The position numbers and the translations under genes were made by a program. 64,000 bases of DNA, taken from Mycolicibacterium boenickei. Lineage in GTDB: Bacteria; Actinomycetota; Actinomycetes; Mycobacteriales; Mycobacteriaceae. Positions 16,031 to 25,012 of this stretch are shown here, piece by piece (position 1 is the first letter of the stretch; each line of letters starts with the position of its first letter). The stretch lies in assembly GCF_010731295.1 (NCBI RefSeq), contig NZ_AP022579.1:4836001-4900000 (forward strand). The letters run 5' to 3'. The notes below the pieces were generated by a model. That model saw only the letters and a list, made by a program, of their open reading frames with translations, searched no databases and was not told the DNA's origin.

Positions 16031-17218
16031 ATGACCGGATATGCAGACCGGGACGCAGTCATCGTCGGAGCGGTCCGGACCCCGATCGGCAAAGGCAAGG
16101 CCAACGGCGCACTGCACGGCGTTCTGCCGGCGGATCTACTCGCGCACAGCCTGCGAGAGCTGATCACCCGAACCGGCGTAGACCCGGTGCTCGTCGACGA
16201 CGTCATCGCGGGGGCCGTGACCCAGGTCGGCGACCAGGCCGTCAACATCGCGCGCAACGCCCTGCTGGGTGCGGGCCTCCCCGAAACCGTCCCCGGGACC
16301 ACCGTGGACCGCCAGTGCGGCAGCAGCCAGCAGGCGATCAGCTTCGCGGCCCAGGGTGTCCTGGCCGGCGCCTACGACATCGTGATCGCCGCCGGCGTGG
16401 AGTCCATGTCGCGGGTGCCGATGGGCAGTTCGGTGTTGCCGGGCAGCGACCCGTTCGGTCTGGCCTTCGCCGAGCGCTACTCGGAAGGCCTTGTCCCGCA
16501 AGGCATCAGCGCCGAGTTGATTGCGGCGAAATGGGGCTTCTCCCGGGCTCAGCTGGACGAGTTCTCCGCGGGCAGCCACGAAAAGGCCGCCCGGGCCACC
16601 AAAGACGGCTTGTTCGACGCCGAACTCGCGCCGGTCGCCGGGCTGAGCACCGACGAGATCATCCGGCCCGGAACGACGGTCGACACCCTTTCCGGGCTGA
16701 AGCCAGCGTTCTACAACGAGGCGTATGCCGCGCGCTTCCCGCAGATCAACTGGGAGATCACCCCGGGCAACTCGTCACCGCTGTCCGACGGCAGCGCGGC
16801 GGTGATGATCACCAGCGGTGCGACGGCCAGAAAGCTAGGGCTCAGGCCGCTCGCGCGTATTCATACCACCACCGTCGTGGGATCCGATCCGCTGTACATG
16901 CTGACCGGCGTCATCCCGGCCACCGAAAAGGTATTGGCGCGTGCGGGTCTGACCCTGCCGGACATCGACCTGTTCGAGGTCAACGAGGCGTTCGCGCCGG
17001 TGGTACTGGCCTGGGCACACGACACGGGTGCCGACCTGAGCAAGACGAACGTCAACGGTGGCGCGATCGCGATCGGGCATCCGCTGGGCGCCAGCGGGGC
17101 ACGCATCATGACCACCCTGGTCAATGCGCTCGAGCAGCGAGGCGGCCGCTACGGCCTGCAGACGATGTGTGAGGGCGGCGGCATGGCCAACGCCACCATC
17201 ATCGAACGACTGGGTTGA
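16031..17218 (+). CDS. Acetyl-CoA C-acyltransferase (thiolase)
   Basis: This is a 395-residue thiolase of the degradative type. The nucleophile Cys96 lies in VDRQCGSSQQ, the catalytic His350 in GGAIAIGHPLGASGAR, and the second Cys380 in MCEGGGMAN; FEVNEAFAPV provides the Asn-Glu pair. All catalytic positions are intact, so the enzyme should cleave 3-ketoacyl-CoA or condense acetyl-CoA. The ATG at 16031 is preceded by GGAGG with ideal spacing. It is the only gene in its transcript before a strong inverted repeat at 17223-17285. Control by the divergent HxlR regulator is inferred. The chain length or substrate cannot be deduced. Confidence 0.95.
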   Translation: MTGYADRDAVIVGAVRTPIGKGKANGALHGVLPADLLAHSLRELITRTGVDPVLVDDVIAGAVTQVGDQAVNIARNALLGAGLPETVPGTTVDRQCGSSQQAISFAAQGVLAGAYDIVIAAGVESMSRVPMGSSVLPGSDPFGLAFAERYSEGLVPQGISAELIAAKWGFSRAQLDEFSAGSHEKAARATKDGLFDAELAPVAGLSTDEIIRPGTTVDTLSGLKPAFYNEAYAARFPQINWEITPGNSSPLSDGSAAVMITSGATARKLGLRPLARIHTTTVVGSDPLYMLTGVIPATEKVLARAGLTLPDIDLFEVNEAFAPVVLAWAHDTGADLSKTNVNGGAIAIGHPLGASGARIMTTLVNALEQRGGRYGLQTMCEGGGMANATIIERLG

Positions 17219-17222
17219 CCCA

Positions 17223-17285
17223 CGCCGAAACGGTATTCCAGCAGAGAAAGTGCGGGTAGCGGCCTGCTGGAATACCGTTTCGGCG
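17223..17285. terminator. Perfect 22-base inverted repeat between convergent genes (bidirectional terminator candidate)
   Basis: The 22 bases at 17223-17244 are repeated exactly in inverted orientation at 17264-17285, with a 19-base loop. The element lies between the stop of the thiolase gene and the stop of the nitroreductase gene, leaving under ten bases on either side. It has no U-tract. A stem of this length with no mismatch is unusual for a terminator, so a small mobile or REP-type element is an alternative. Confidence 0.65.
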
Positions 17286-17293
17286 CAAAGGCG

Positions 17294-17743
17294 CTAAGCG
17301 CGGACGATCTCGAACAACGGGATGGCCCGCGTGGTGTTGGCCTGATATTCGGCGAACACTGGCGCGGCCTCGGCGATCTTCGGATAGGCCGCGTCGCGCT
17401 CGGCATCCGGCAGTTCCCGGGCCGTCGCGTCGTAGGCCTCGGTGCCCAACTCGATACGTACCTTCGGATTGGCCCGCAGGTTGTGCACCCACGCGGGGTC
17501 TTTCGGCGCACCCGCGTACGACCCCACGATCAGCATCTTGCCGTCGACGGTCAGATAGGCCAGCGGTGAGAGTCGTGGCTTGCCCGACTTCGCGCCGGTG
17601 GTGTGCAGCAACAGCAGGTCAGCTTGTTCGAACTGGCCGCCGACCTTGCCGCCGTTGGCCCGGAATTCCTCGACCACGTTCCGGTTGAAACCATCGAGGA
17701 ATTCCGTGTCGGTGTAGAACTTGCCCTTGTCCATCTCGGTCAT
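17294..17743 (-). CDS. Deazaflavin (F420)-dependent nitroreductase family protein
   Basis: The 149-residue protein belongs to the Ddn/FDOR-A split-barrel family that uses cofactor F420 in mycobacteria. Recognisable parts are FNRNVVEEFRANGGKVGG, LLLLHTTGAKSG followed by RLSPLAYL, the GSYAGAPKDPAWVHNLRANP block that contacts F420, and a C-terminal IPLFEIVR strand. The family reduces quinones and can activate nitroimidazole drugs such as pretomanid; whether this paralogue does so is unknown. The gene is alone on the minus strand, between the 22-base inverted repeat and the promoter region of the large cyclase gene. Confidence 0.9.
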   Translation of the reverse strand: MTEMDKGKFYTDTEFLDGFNRNVVEEFRANGGKVGGQFEQADLLLLHTTGAKSGKPRLSPLAYLTVDGKMLIVGSYAGAPKDPAWVHNLRANPKVRIELGTEAYDATARELPDAERDAAYPKIAEAAPVFAEYQANTTRAIPLFEIVRA

Positions 17744-17912
17744 GACTTCTCCAGCTTCTCCGGCGGCGCTTCTATTCCACTATGTGTGTCTCGGGTCGGT
17801 TCCAGACGCGTGAAAACGCGCCGAAAACCGCAGGCTCCTGCGATCCTGGCTATCTCTGACGATTCGGTCAATTCGCCTTGGACCGCCCAACCGGAGAGGG
17901 GCACTACGTGCG

Positions 17913-20900
17913 GTGACATCGGCGACGCTCGACATCGATGGCCGCGTGGTCGACCGACGACGCGAGCTCGGCGAACTTCGCGCCGCGGCCGCGTCGGCCG
18001 AACGGGACGGCGGGACATCCGTGCTCATCAGCGGGGTTCCCGGGGTGGGCAAGTCGACCGTCCTCCAGGCCTTCGGCGACGAGCTCGCGCACCGCAACTG
18101 CACTTTCGCCTACGGCCGTTGTCGAGACGGCGCCGCGGCCCCGTATGCGGCGATAGGTGATGCGCTCACCTCGCTGGTCCATTCCATGATGGCGGCCGCC
18201 CCGGCGGAACGCGAAGTGTGGCGGGCCGATCTCAGTGTCGAAACATCGCCGCTGACAGGCGTTCTCGGGGATCTCGTACCAGAGCTCGCCGACGCACTCG
18301 GCGGGGTCGCGCCGGTGGCCGACCTCGATGCCGCCGAGACCCGCCGCCGCCTGCACCGCGCCGTGATCCGGCTGCTTTCGGTCACCGCCGCCCACCGGAC
18401 GGTCGTACTCGCCATCGATGACCTGCAATGGGCAGACCAGGACTCACTGTTGCTGCTGTCGGAGTTGCTGGCCGTGGCCCCCCGCAGCGTTCTGGTGCTC
18501 GGCGCGTACCGCGCAGGCGAATTCGACGCAGCCACAGCCGGCCTCACCTCCCCGTACCTCCACAGTCTGGAACTCGACACCCTCGCGCCCGGCGACGTCG
18601 AGGAACTGCTCGCCGACGTGACGGGCCGCAGCCTCGAGCTGGCCGAGGTGGCCGCCGAATTCCAGCACCGCACCGGGGGGAATCCCCTCCAGATCCGCCA
18701 ATTGCTGTACCGCGCACAGCGCGAAGGAGCCCTGAACCCCGTCGGCGACGGCGAGGACCCCGTCTGGGATCTGCGTGCGTTGTCCTCGATCGAGGTCTCC
18801 GCCACCGAGGCGGAGTTTCTCGGCAGCTACCTCAACCAGTTGCGTCCGCCGGATCTCGCGGTGTTGAGCTCGGTGTCGTGCATCGGCGGCGAGTTCGACC
18901 TGGCCGATGCCGCGGTAGCCGCTGCGAAACCATCAGACATTGCGGCACAGGCACTTTGGGCGTGCATGGAGCTGCGGCTCGTTGAGGCGGTCGACAGTGG
19001 CGGCCGGCGCATCGCGAATGCGATCAGCCGTGACGCCCGCTACCGCTTCAGTCACGACCGGGTCGCCGAGACCGCGCGGGCCTACCTTTCCGACGATGCA
19101 CAGCGCGACGTGCACCTACGGCTGGGCAGGCGGCTGGTCGGAATGGGTGACGAGCGGTTGTTCGAAGCCGCGCGGCACGTCGGGATCGGCGGTCTGGGCG
19201 GCACCGACGACGCCGAACGCATCCGCTTCGTCGACGTATTGCGCCGCGCCGCCCGGAAAGCCCGGGTTCAGGCGTCGTTCCCGTTGGCGCTGGAGTACTG
19301 CCGCAGTGCGCTGAGGCTGCTCGGTCCCCAGCGTTGGGCCACGCATTTCCCATTGGCCAGGGAGCTGCAGCTCGACGCCGCGGACGCGGCACTGCTCGTC
19401 GGCGACGTTCCGGCGTTGTTCACCCTGCTCGACGAGGCCGACGGGGCGTTGTCCGAGCCGGCCGACCGCGCCCGGCTCGCCTACCTCCGGCTCAAGGGAC
19501 GCGTCGCGCAGAACCGGTTGCGGGACGCGCTCGAGATCGGGCTGGCCGCGCTCGACGAGTTGGGCGAACCGCTGCCCGCCGAAGCGGGCAAGCCCCGAAT
19601 GGCGAACGCGATGCTCCGGATGCGACTGACGATGCGACGTTGGAGCAACGAGCGGCTGCTCGGCCTGCCGGTCTGCCGCGATCCGCGCGTTATCGAACTA
19701 CAACGGATCCTCGCCGAGATGCGCAGCATGTCCTACATCGTCCGGCCGAACCTGTTTCCGCTGCTGGTGCGCAAGCAGCTCGAACTCACCCTGGCCCACG
19801 GTCATACGCCGACCTCTCCCCTGGTCTTGGCCAGCTACGGCCTCCTGTTGGTCATACTGGGTGACCGCGCCGGGGCCCAGCGGTTCGGCGAAGTCGGGCT
19901 ACAGCTCGCCGAGCGTCCAGAATTCCGGGAAGCCCGGCCGCAGACGCTGTTCATGCACCTCAATTTCATCCACCACTGGCGGCACCCCCTGCGCGATGGG
20001 CTCGGGTTGTTACGTGGCGCCGTCACCGAGGCCCTCGACCAAGGCGATCAGGAGTACGCCGGTTTTCTGGCCGCGACACTGATCTCCCAGTCGTTCTGGG
20101 TGGGCCGCCCGCTGGCCGAGATCGACGCGCTGGCCCAGTCCCTGATCCCTCAGTTCCGTTCCCAACGCGCACCGAGCATGCTCTGCCAGGCGCAGCAGCA
20201 GATGGCCCTCAACCTGATGGGCCGGTGTGAGGATCCGCTGCTGCTGGCCGGTGAGAGCGGCTACGACGAGCGGGAAGTGCTGGCCGCGGCGCAGCGCGAG
20301 GGCGACGAGGTGGCCATGGGCATCGTCGCCGCGATGAAACAGGGGCTGTGCTTCTGGTCCGGCGATCACATCGGCGCCGTACCGTTCACGGAGGAGGCCG
20401 TCCGGCACATGGACGGTCTGGTCGGGACGTCCGTATCGCAGCTCGTATACCTGATCGGTGCGCTCAGCCTGATGCAGCGCTCGACCCGAGACCGCGCGAC
20501 CGCGCGATTCGTCCGCCAGGCGATGTCGTTGCACCGCAAGTGCGCCGAGTCGGCACCGGACAACTACGCGGCTTCATACGAATTACTCCAGGGCTCCTGG
20601 GCGCGCGCCCGCCGCCACTACGGCGAGGCCGAACGCCACCTGCACCGGGCCATCGCGCTCGCCGAGACCCACCAGCTACCCATGATCGGCGCCCGGGCGC
20701 ATGAGGAGGCTGCGCAGCTGTACGCCGAGACATCGCGAATCACGTTGCGCGACCATATGTTGCGATCCGCTTACCAACGCTGGCTCAGCCTGGGCGTGAC
20801 GATCCGCACGGACTGGCTTGCCCAGCAGCACCCCTGGTTGCTCAGCCGCGATCTGGTCCATCCGGGCTCGGTCGGTATCGACCCCGTCGGCGCCCATCAG

Positions 20901-22202
20901 CTGCTGCGGGCGCTGTCCGGGGCTCGTACCGCCGACAGTGCGGCTCGCATCATCCTTGGCTCGGTCGCCGACACCACCGGCGCCGGGCGCGTGCAGCTGC
21001 TCACCAGGTCCGCCGACCGCTCCTGGGTAGTACGGGCCGGGTACGACCACGGCGCAATCGCGATTCTGGACGCGCGGGCGGACGATTCGGGTTACTACGA
21101 CGCCGACCTGGTCCTGCGCGTCGCGGAGAGCGGCGTCGCACACCTGGCAGCCCACACGCTGGCATCGCCGATCCTGGTACAGGACAAAGTGATCGGCGTG
21201 ATCTGCGCCCAGCGCGATGCGAACGACGGGCACTTCACATCCGACCAGCAGGAGGCCGTCACCTTCCTGTGCGCGCAGGCCGCCGCGCCATTGTGGAACT
21301 TCCAGCTCGAGGCGCAGTTGAAAGCCGCCGACGAATACCGGCAGTCATTGATCGACGTGCAGTCCAGATTCGTTCCCAACGAACTGCTGCGCATCCTCGA
21401 CATCGACGACCTTCGCAGGGTGCGCGCCGGTTACCGTGTCGAGCGCGAGATGACGGTGCTGATCAGCGACATCCGTGGATACACGACGATGATCGAGGAC
21501 ATGAACGTGTCGGAGGCCGGCAATCTGGCCATGGGCTTCCTGCGCGCCGTCGAACTTCCGATCATCAGCTGCAACGGTTTCGTCCAGGACGTCCGGGGAG
21601 ACGAGATCGTCGCCGTGTTCGATTCACCCGACGACGCCGTCCGGGCGGGTCTGGCAATGCTGCGCTCCTTGCGGGAGCACAACCGAGACCGGCAGGCGCA
21701 CGGTTCCGAGGTACTGCGGGCGGGCATCGGCATCAACACCGGCACGGTGGGTGTCGGCCTGGTGGGCGGCGTCAACCGCATGGTGTTGACCATCATCGGC
21801 GATGCGGTGAACCTGGCCGCACGGATCGAGAGCACGAACAAGCGGTACGGATCGGCCTTGCTCATCTCCGATGCGACCAGGACAAGGTTGAGCCCGGGAT
21901 TCGACATCCGGCGCCTGGAACGGGTGATGGTCGTGAACCGCCGCAGGCCGGTGACGATTTACGAAGTGTACGACGATGATTCGGATGCGCTCCGGGATAT
22001 CAAGCGCGCAGCCGCCCCCGCTTTCGAAGAGGCCTTCACGCTGTTCGACTCCGGAGACGTCGACCGGGCCCGTATCGCCTTCAAGCGATGCCAGCGGTTG
22101 CTTCCCGACGATCCCGTCGCGCCACTGCACCTGGCGCACTGCGATGCGATGGCGCGGGGCGAGATGACCCCGGGACAGGAAGTGGCGCTACACCAGAAGT
22201 AG
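17913..22202 (+). CDS. Large signalling protein: STAND/AAA ATPase, TPR-like region, GAF and class III nucleotide cyclase
   Basis: The 1,429-residue protein starts with an NTPase: Walker A GVPGVGKST at 41-49 and Walker B VVLAIDDLQWAD at 164-175. This is the MalT/LuxR-regulator type of ATPase. A long alpha-helical TPR-like region (about 420-980) follows, then a GAF domain (about 1000-1130) and a class III cyclase domain (about 1170-1370). Metal-binding Asp1186 (SDIRGYT) and Asp1230 (RGDE), and the transition-state residues Asn1300 and Arg1304 (VNLAAR), are present. The usual substrate-specifying Lys position holds Asp1226, so nucleotide preference may be altered or activity lost. The GTG start has a GGAGAGGGG upstream. 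The encapsulin-like gene follows after 71 bases on the same strand; regulation of that operon by this protein is possible but unproven. Confidence 0.9.
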   Translation: MTSATLDIDGRVVDRRRELGELRAAAASAERDGGTSVLISGVPGVGKSTVLQAFGDELAHRNCTFAYGRCRDGAAAPYAAIGDALTSLVHSMMAAAPAEREVWRADLSVETSPLTGVLGDLVPELADALGGVAPVADLDAAETRRRLHRAVIRLLSVTAAHRTVVLAIDDLQWADQDSLLLLSELLAVAPRSVLVLGAYRAGEFDAATAGLTSPYLHSLELDTLAPGDVEELLADVTGRSLELAEVAAEFQHRTGGNPLQIRQLLYRAQREGALNPVGDGEDPVWDLRALSSIEVSATEAEFLGSYLNQLRPPDLAVLSSVSCIGGEFDLADAAVAAAKPSDIAAQALWACMELRLVEAVDSGGRRIANAISRDARYRFSHDRVAETARAYLSDDAQRDVHLRLGRRLVGMGDERLFEAARHVGIGGLGGTDDAERIRFVDVLRRAARKARVQASFPLALEYCRSALRLLGPQRWATHFPLARELQLDAADAALLVGDVPALFTLLDEADGALSEPADRARLAYLRLKGRVAQNRLRDALEIGLAALDELGEPLPAEAGKPRMANAMLRMRLTMRRWSNERLLGLPVCRDPRVIELQRILAEMRSMSYIVRPNLFPLLVRKQLELTLAHGHTPTSPLVLASYGLLLVILGDRAGAQRFGEVGLQLAERPEFREARPQTLFMHLNFIHHWRHPLRDGLGLLRGAVTEALDQGDQEYAGFLAATLISQSFWVGRPLAEIDALAQSLIPQFRSQRAPSMLCQAQQQMALNLMGRCEDPLLLAGESGYDEREVLAAAQREGDEVAMGIVAAMKQGLCFWSGDHIGAVPFTEEAVRHMDGLVGTSVSQLVYLIGALSLMQRSTRDRATARFVRQAMSLHRKCAESAPDNYAASYELLQGSWARARRHYGEAERHLHRAIALAETHQLPMIGARAHEEAAQLYAETSRITLRDHMLRSAYQRWLSLGVTIRTDWLAQQHPWLLSRDLVHPGSVGIDPVGAHQLLRALSGARTADSAARIILGSVADTTGAGRVQLLTRSADRSWVVRAGYDHGAIAILDARADDSGYYDADLVLRVAESGVAHLAAHTLASPILVQDKVIGVICAQRDANDGHFTSDQQEAVTFLCAQAAAPLWNFQLEAQLKAADEYRQSLIDVQSRFVPNELLRILDIDDLRRVRAGYRVEREMTVLISDIRGYTTMIEDMNVSEAGNLAMGFLRAVELPIISCNGFVQDVRGDEIVAVFDSPDDAVRAGLAMLRSLREHNRDRQAHGSEVLRAGIGINTGTVGVGLVGGVNRMVLTIIGDAVNLAARIESTNKRYGSALLISDATRTRLSPGFDIRRLERVMVVNRRRPVTIYEVYDDDSDALRDIKRAAAPAFEEAFTLFDSGDVDRARIAFKRCQRLLPDDPVAPLHLAHCDAMARGEMTPGQEVALHQK

Positions 22203-22273
22203 TTCACAGCAAAAACGCCCCAACCAGCTGTTCTGTCTGCCATGCTTTTCTGACCGGGGTCAGGGGGCACCAA

Positions 22274-23110
22274 ATGTATTTGACTACAGAACAATTGGCC
22301 ATTGCCAATCAGGCGGTCGTCGAGACCTTCGAGCAAACCTGCATCGCCTGGCAGGCCATCCCCCATTGGAACACCTGCGATCCGGGAGGGAGCCGGGTGC
22401 GCAACGACGTGGTCAACAATCCAGGCTTTCTGAAAGTCCGGTCCCGGCAGGTGAGTTTCAAAGTCACCCTCGTGCAGACCACTGCACCCACACTCGATTC
22501 TCTGATCGCCGAGGTGAATTGGGCGGCCACGAAACTCGCCCGCAAAGTCGACAACAAAGTCATCAGATCGCTTCGCATCAACGTGCCGAATGCCAACAGG
22601 ATCTGGTTTCCTGCCCTATCCCCCCAGTATCTGTTGAACAACCTCATCGACGCCCGGGCGAAGATCGAGAACGCGGGTTACCGGGCCCCGTCCTGTCTGA
22701 TCACCAATACCAAGGGACTCAAGGAACTCAGCAATCTCAAGGCCGGCTATCCCATCACCAACGAACTTCTGGCCAGCGCACACGTCAACTCACTGCACCG
22801 GGCTTCCCAGCTCTACCGGGAACTGACGGTGGTCGATTCGAAAGGCACGGATGACACGACTGCGCCGAAACAGTCGGGCACCGTCATGCTGATGATCGGG
22901 CGGCGCCAACTCATCGCGCATGCGGGTGCCCCTGAAGCGTCCTCGGGCGAAGAGCCGGTAGACCTCGCCATCGCCGTCGCGCCGAGCCTGGAGGTACTCG
23001 GAGAGACCAGCTTGTCGAGGATCGAGATGGCCGTCCGGATCCGGTTCGCGCTGCGGATCAAGGACAGGCGAAGCCTCGCGGCGCTGTACGGGAAGCCGCG
23101 CAAGAAGTAA
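22274..23110 (+). CDS. HK97-fold encapsulin-like shell protein
   Basis: The 278-residue protein shows the encapsulin order of elements. An N-terminal helix contains ANQAVVETFEQTCIAW. The strand KVRSRQVSFKVTLVQTTAPTL (split at 54-74) and the helix WAATKLARKVDNKVIRS (83-99) match the segment that ends in the ...EDRTIFEG helix of mycobacterial encapsulin. GYRAPSCLITNTKGLKEL (135-152) with GYPITNELL after it matches the A-domain helix and strand of the known protein. The C-terminal PVDLAIAVAPSLEVL and RIRFALRIKD strands match the final P-domain strands. No cyclic-nucleotide-binding domain is visible, unlike family 2B encapsulins. The gene opens an eight-gene run with the isoprenoid synthase six bases downstream. 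The ATG follows a GGGGG-containing leader. Fold call is fairly strong; assembly and cargo are inferred. Confidence 0.78.
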   Translation: MYLTTEQLAIANQAVVETFEQTCIAWQAIPHWNTCDPGGSRVRNDVVNNPGFLKVRSRQVSFKVTLVQTTAPTLDSLIAEVNWAATKLARKVDNKVIRSLRINVPNANRIWFPALSPQYLLNNLIDARAKIENAGYRAPSCLITNTKGLKELSNLKAGYPITNELLASAHVNSLHRASQLYRELTVVDSKGTDDTTAPKQSGTVMLMIGRRQLIAHAGAPEASSGEEPVDLAIAVAPSLEVLGETSLSRIEMAVRIRFALRIKDRRSLAALYGKPRKK

Positions 23111-23115
23111 TCCCC

Positions 23116-24293
<1,178 letters not shown>

Positions 24294-24297
<4 letters not shown>

Positions 24298-24749
24298 GCC
24301 CCGAAGTCCTGATCGGCATGCTCGCCGAGCTCGATCGGATCCGAGCCCTCACCCTCGACCTCGTCGAGCAGCAGGCTCCCCAACTGCTGCCCTCCCCCGA
24401 CGATGTCGCCCCGGCCGAGCGCACCGTGCACGAGTTGCTCGTCGGCGCAAGGCGCGCGGTCCTCGGCAACCCAGCGGCAGCACGCGGGCTGCACAACCTT
24501 CTGGTGGCCGAAGGACGGCGTTATGCACAGAGCCCCGAGGGCGCCCGGTTGCGCGACGCACTCGTCGCTTCCGAGTCTGTAGAGAATCTCCGTCGGCTCT
24601 GGGAGACGGTGAGCCTCAATGTTCTCGACGGACCGGCAGCATCCGACGCCGCACCGGCCGCGTGGGCCGAGTTGCTCGCCGACGCCGTCATCGGCCACGG
24701 GCTCGATGACGCGACCCTGTCCCGACTGCGTCCGGAGGGCTTTGCATGA
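24294..24749 (+). CDS. Small all-helical protein of unknown function in the shell operon
   Basis: I do not recognise this 151-residue protein. It is predicted to be nearly all alpha-helical, with a first helix rich in Leu and acidic residues (MLAELDRIRALTLDLVEQQ), a Pro-rich turn (LLPSPDDVAPAE) and three more helices, and no membrane segment or Cys cluster. The ATG overlaps the synthase stop (ATGA) and its own stop overlaps the next start in the same way. Such coupling suggests equimolar or complexed products. A partner of the polyprenyl synthase, for example a regulatory subunit as in heteromeric GPP synthases, or a shell or cargo adaptor are possibilities; neither is shown by sequence. Confidence 0.8.
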
Positions 24750-25012
24750 GTCTCTCCGATCCCCGCGCCGCACTGGACCGGCAGAGCAGTTTCCTCGGCT
24801 ATCTGCTCGGGCTGGCCGCGGTGTCGCGGGCTGTTCACGCGCTGGCCGGTGACGGCACCGCCTCCGCGCCGCCGCGGCCCACTGACGATTTCGTACACGC
24901 GCTGCTCGGGCTGGCCAGCCTGGGGACGGCAGTCGAGCGCCTCGCCGAATCCGCTCCCGCACAATCCGTCCCGGTCGGCCCAACGATCGATGTGAGCAGG
25001 TGGCTGCGATGA
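24746..25012 (+). CDS. 88-residue helical protein with short C-terminal tag-like end
   Basis: I do not recognise this protein. It contains two amphipathic helices (SSFLGYLLGLAAVSRAVHAL and DDFVHALLGLASLGTAVERLA) that resemble each other, LGLAAVSRAVHAL against LGLASLGTAVERL, which suggests an internal duplication. A flexible Pro/Ser segment follows (SAPAQSVPVGP) and then a short end, TIDVSRWLR. A disordered linker followed by a short hydrophobic and basic tail is the general layout of encapsulin cargo-loading peptides, although the residues do not match the classical family 1 motif. It is coupled to both neighbours by ATGA overlaps. It could be a structural or adaptor protein of the compartment; this is inference. 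Confidence 0.75.
   Translation: MSLSDPRAALDRQSSFLGYLLGLAAVSRAVHALAGDGTASAPPRPTDDFVHALLGLASLGTAVERLAESAPAQSVPVGPTIDVSRWLR

Noticed and set aside
17744..17912. Riboswitch or cyclic-di-nucleotide leader before the cyclase gene
   Set aside because: Only a weak CGCGT...ACGCG hairpin is seen and no known aptamer core can be recognised.
22088..22273. Upstream extension of the shell protein by 62 codons
   Set aside because: The extension lies inside the cyclase gene in another frame and has random Arg/Ala composition; the HK97-type N-helix begins at ATG 22274.
22274..23110. Prophage capsid remnant as explanation of the HK97-like protein
   Set aside because: No portal, terminase, protease, tail or integrase gene is near, and it is tightly coupled to metabolic genes; a shell protein in an operon is the better reading.
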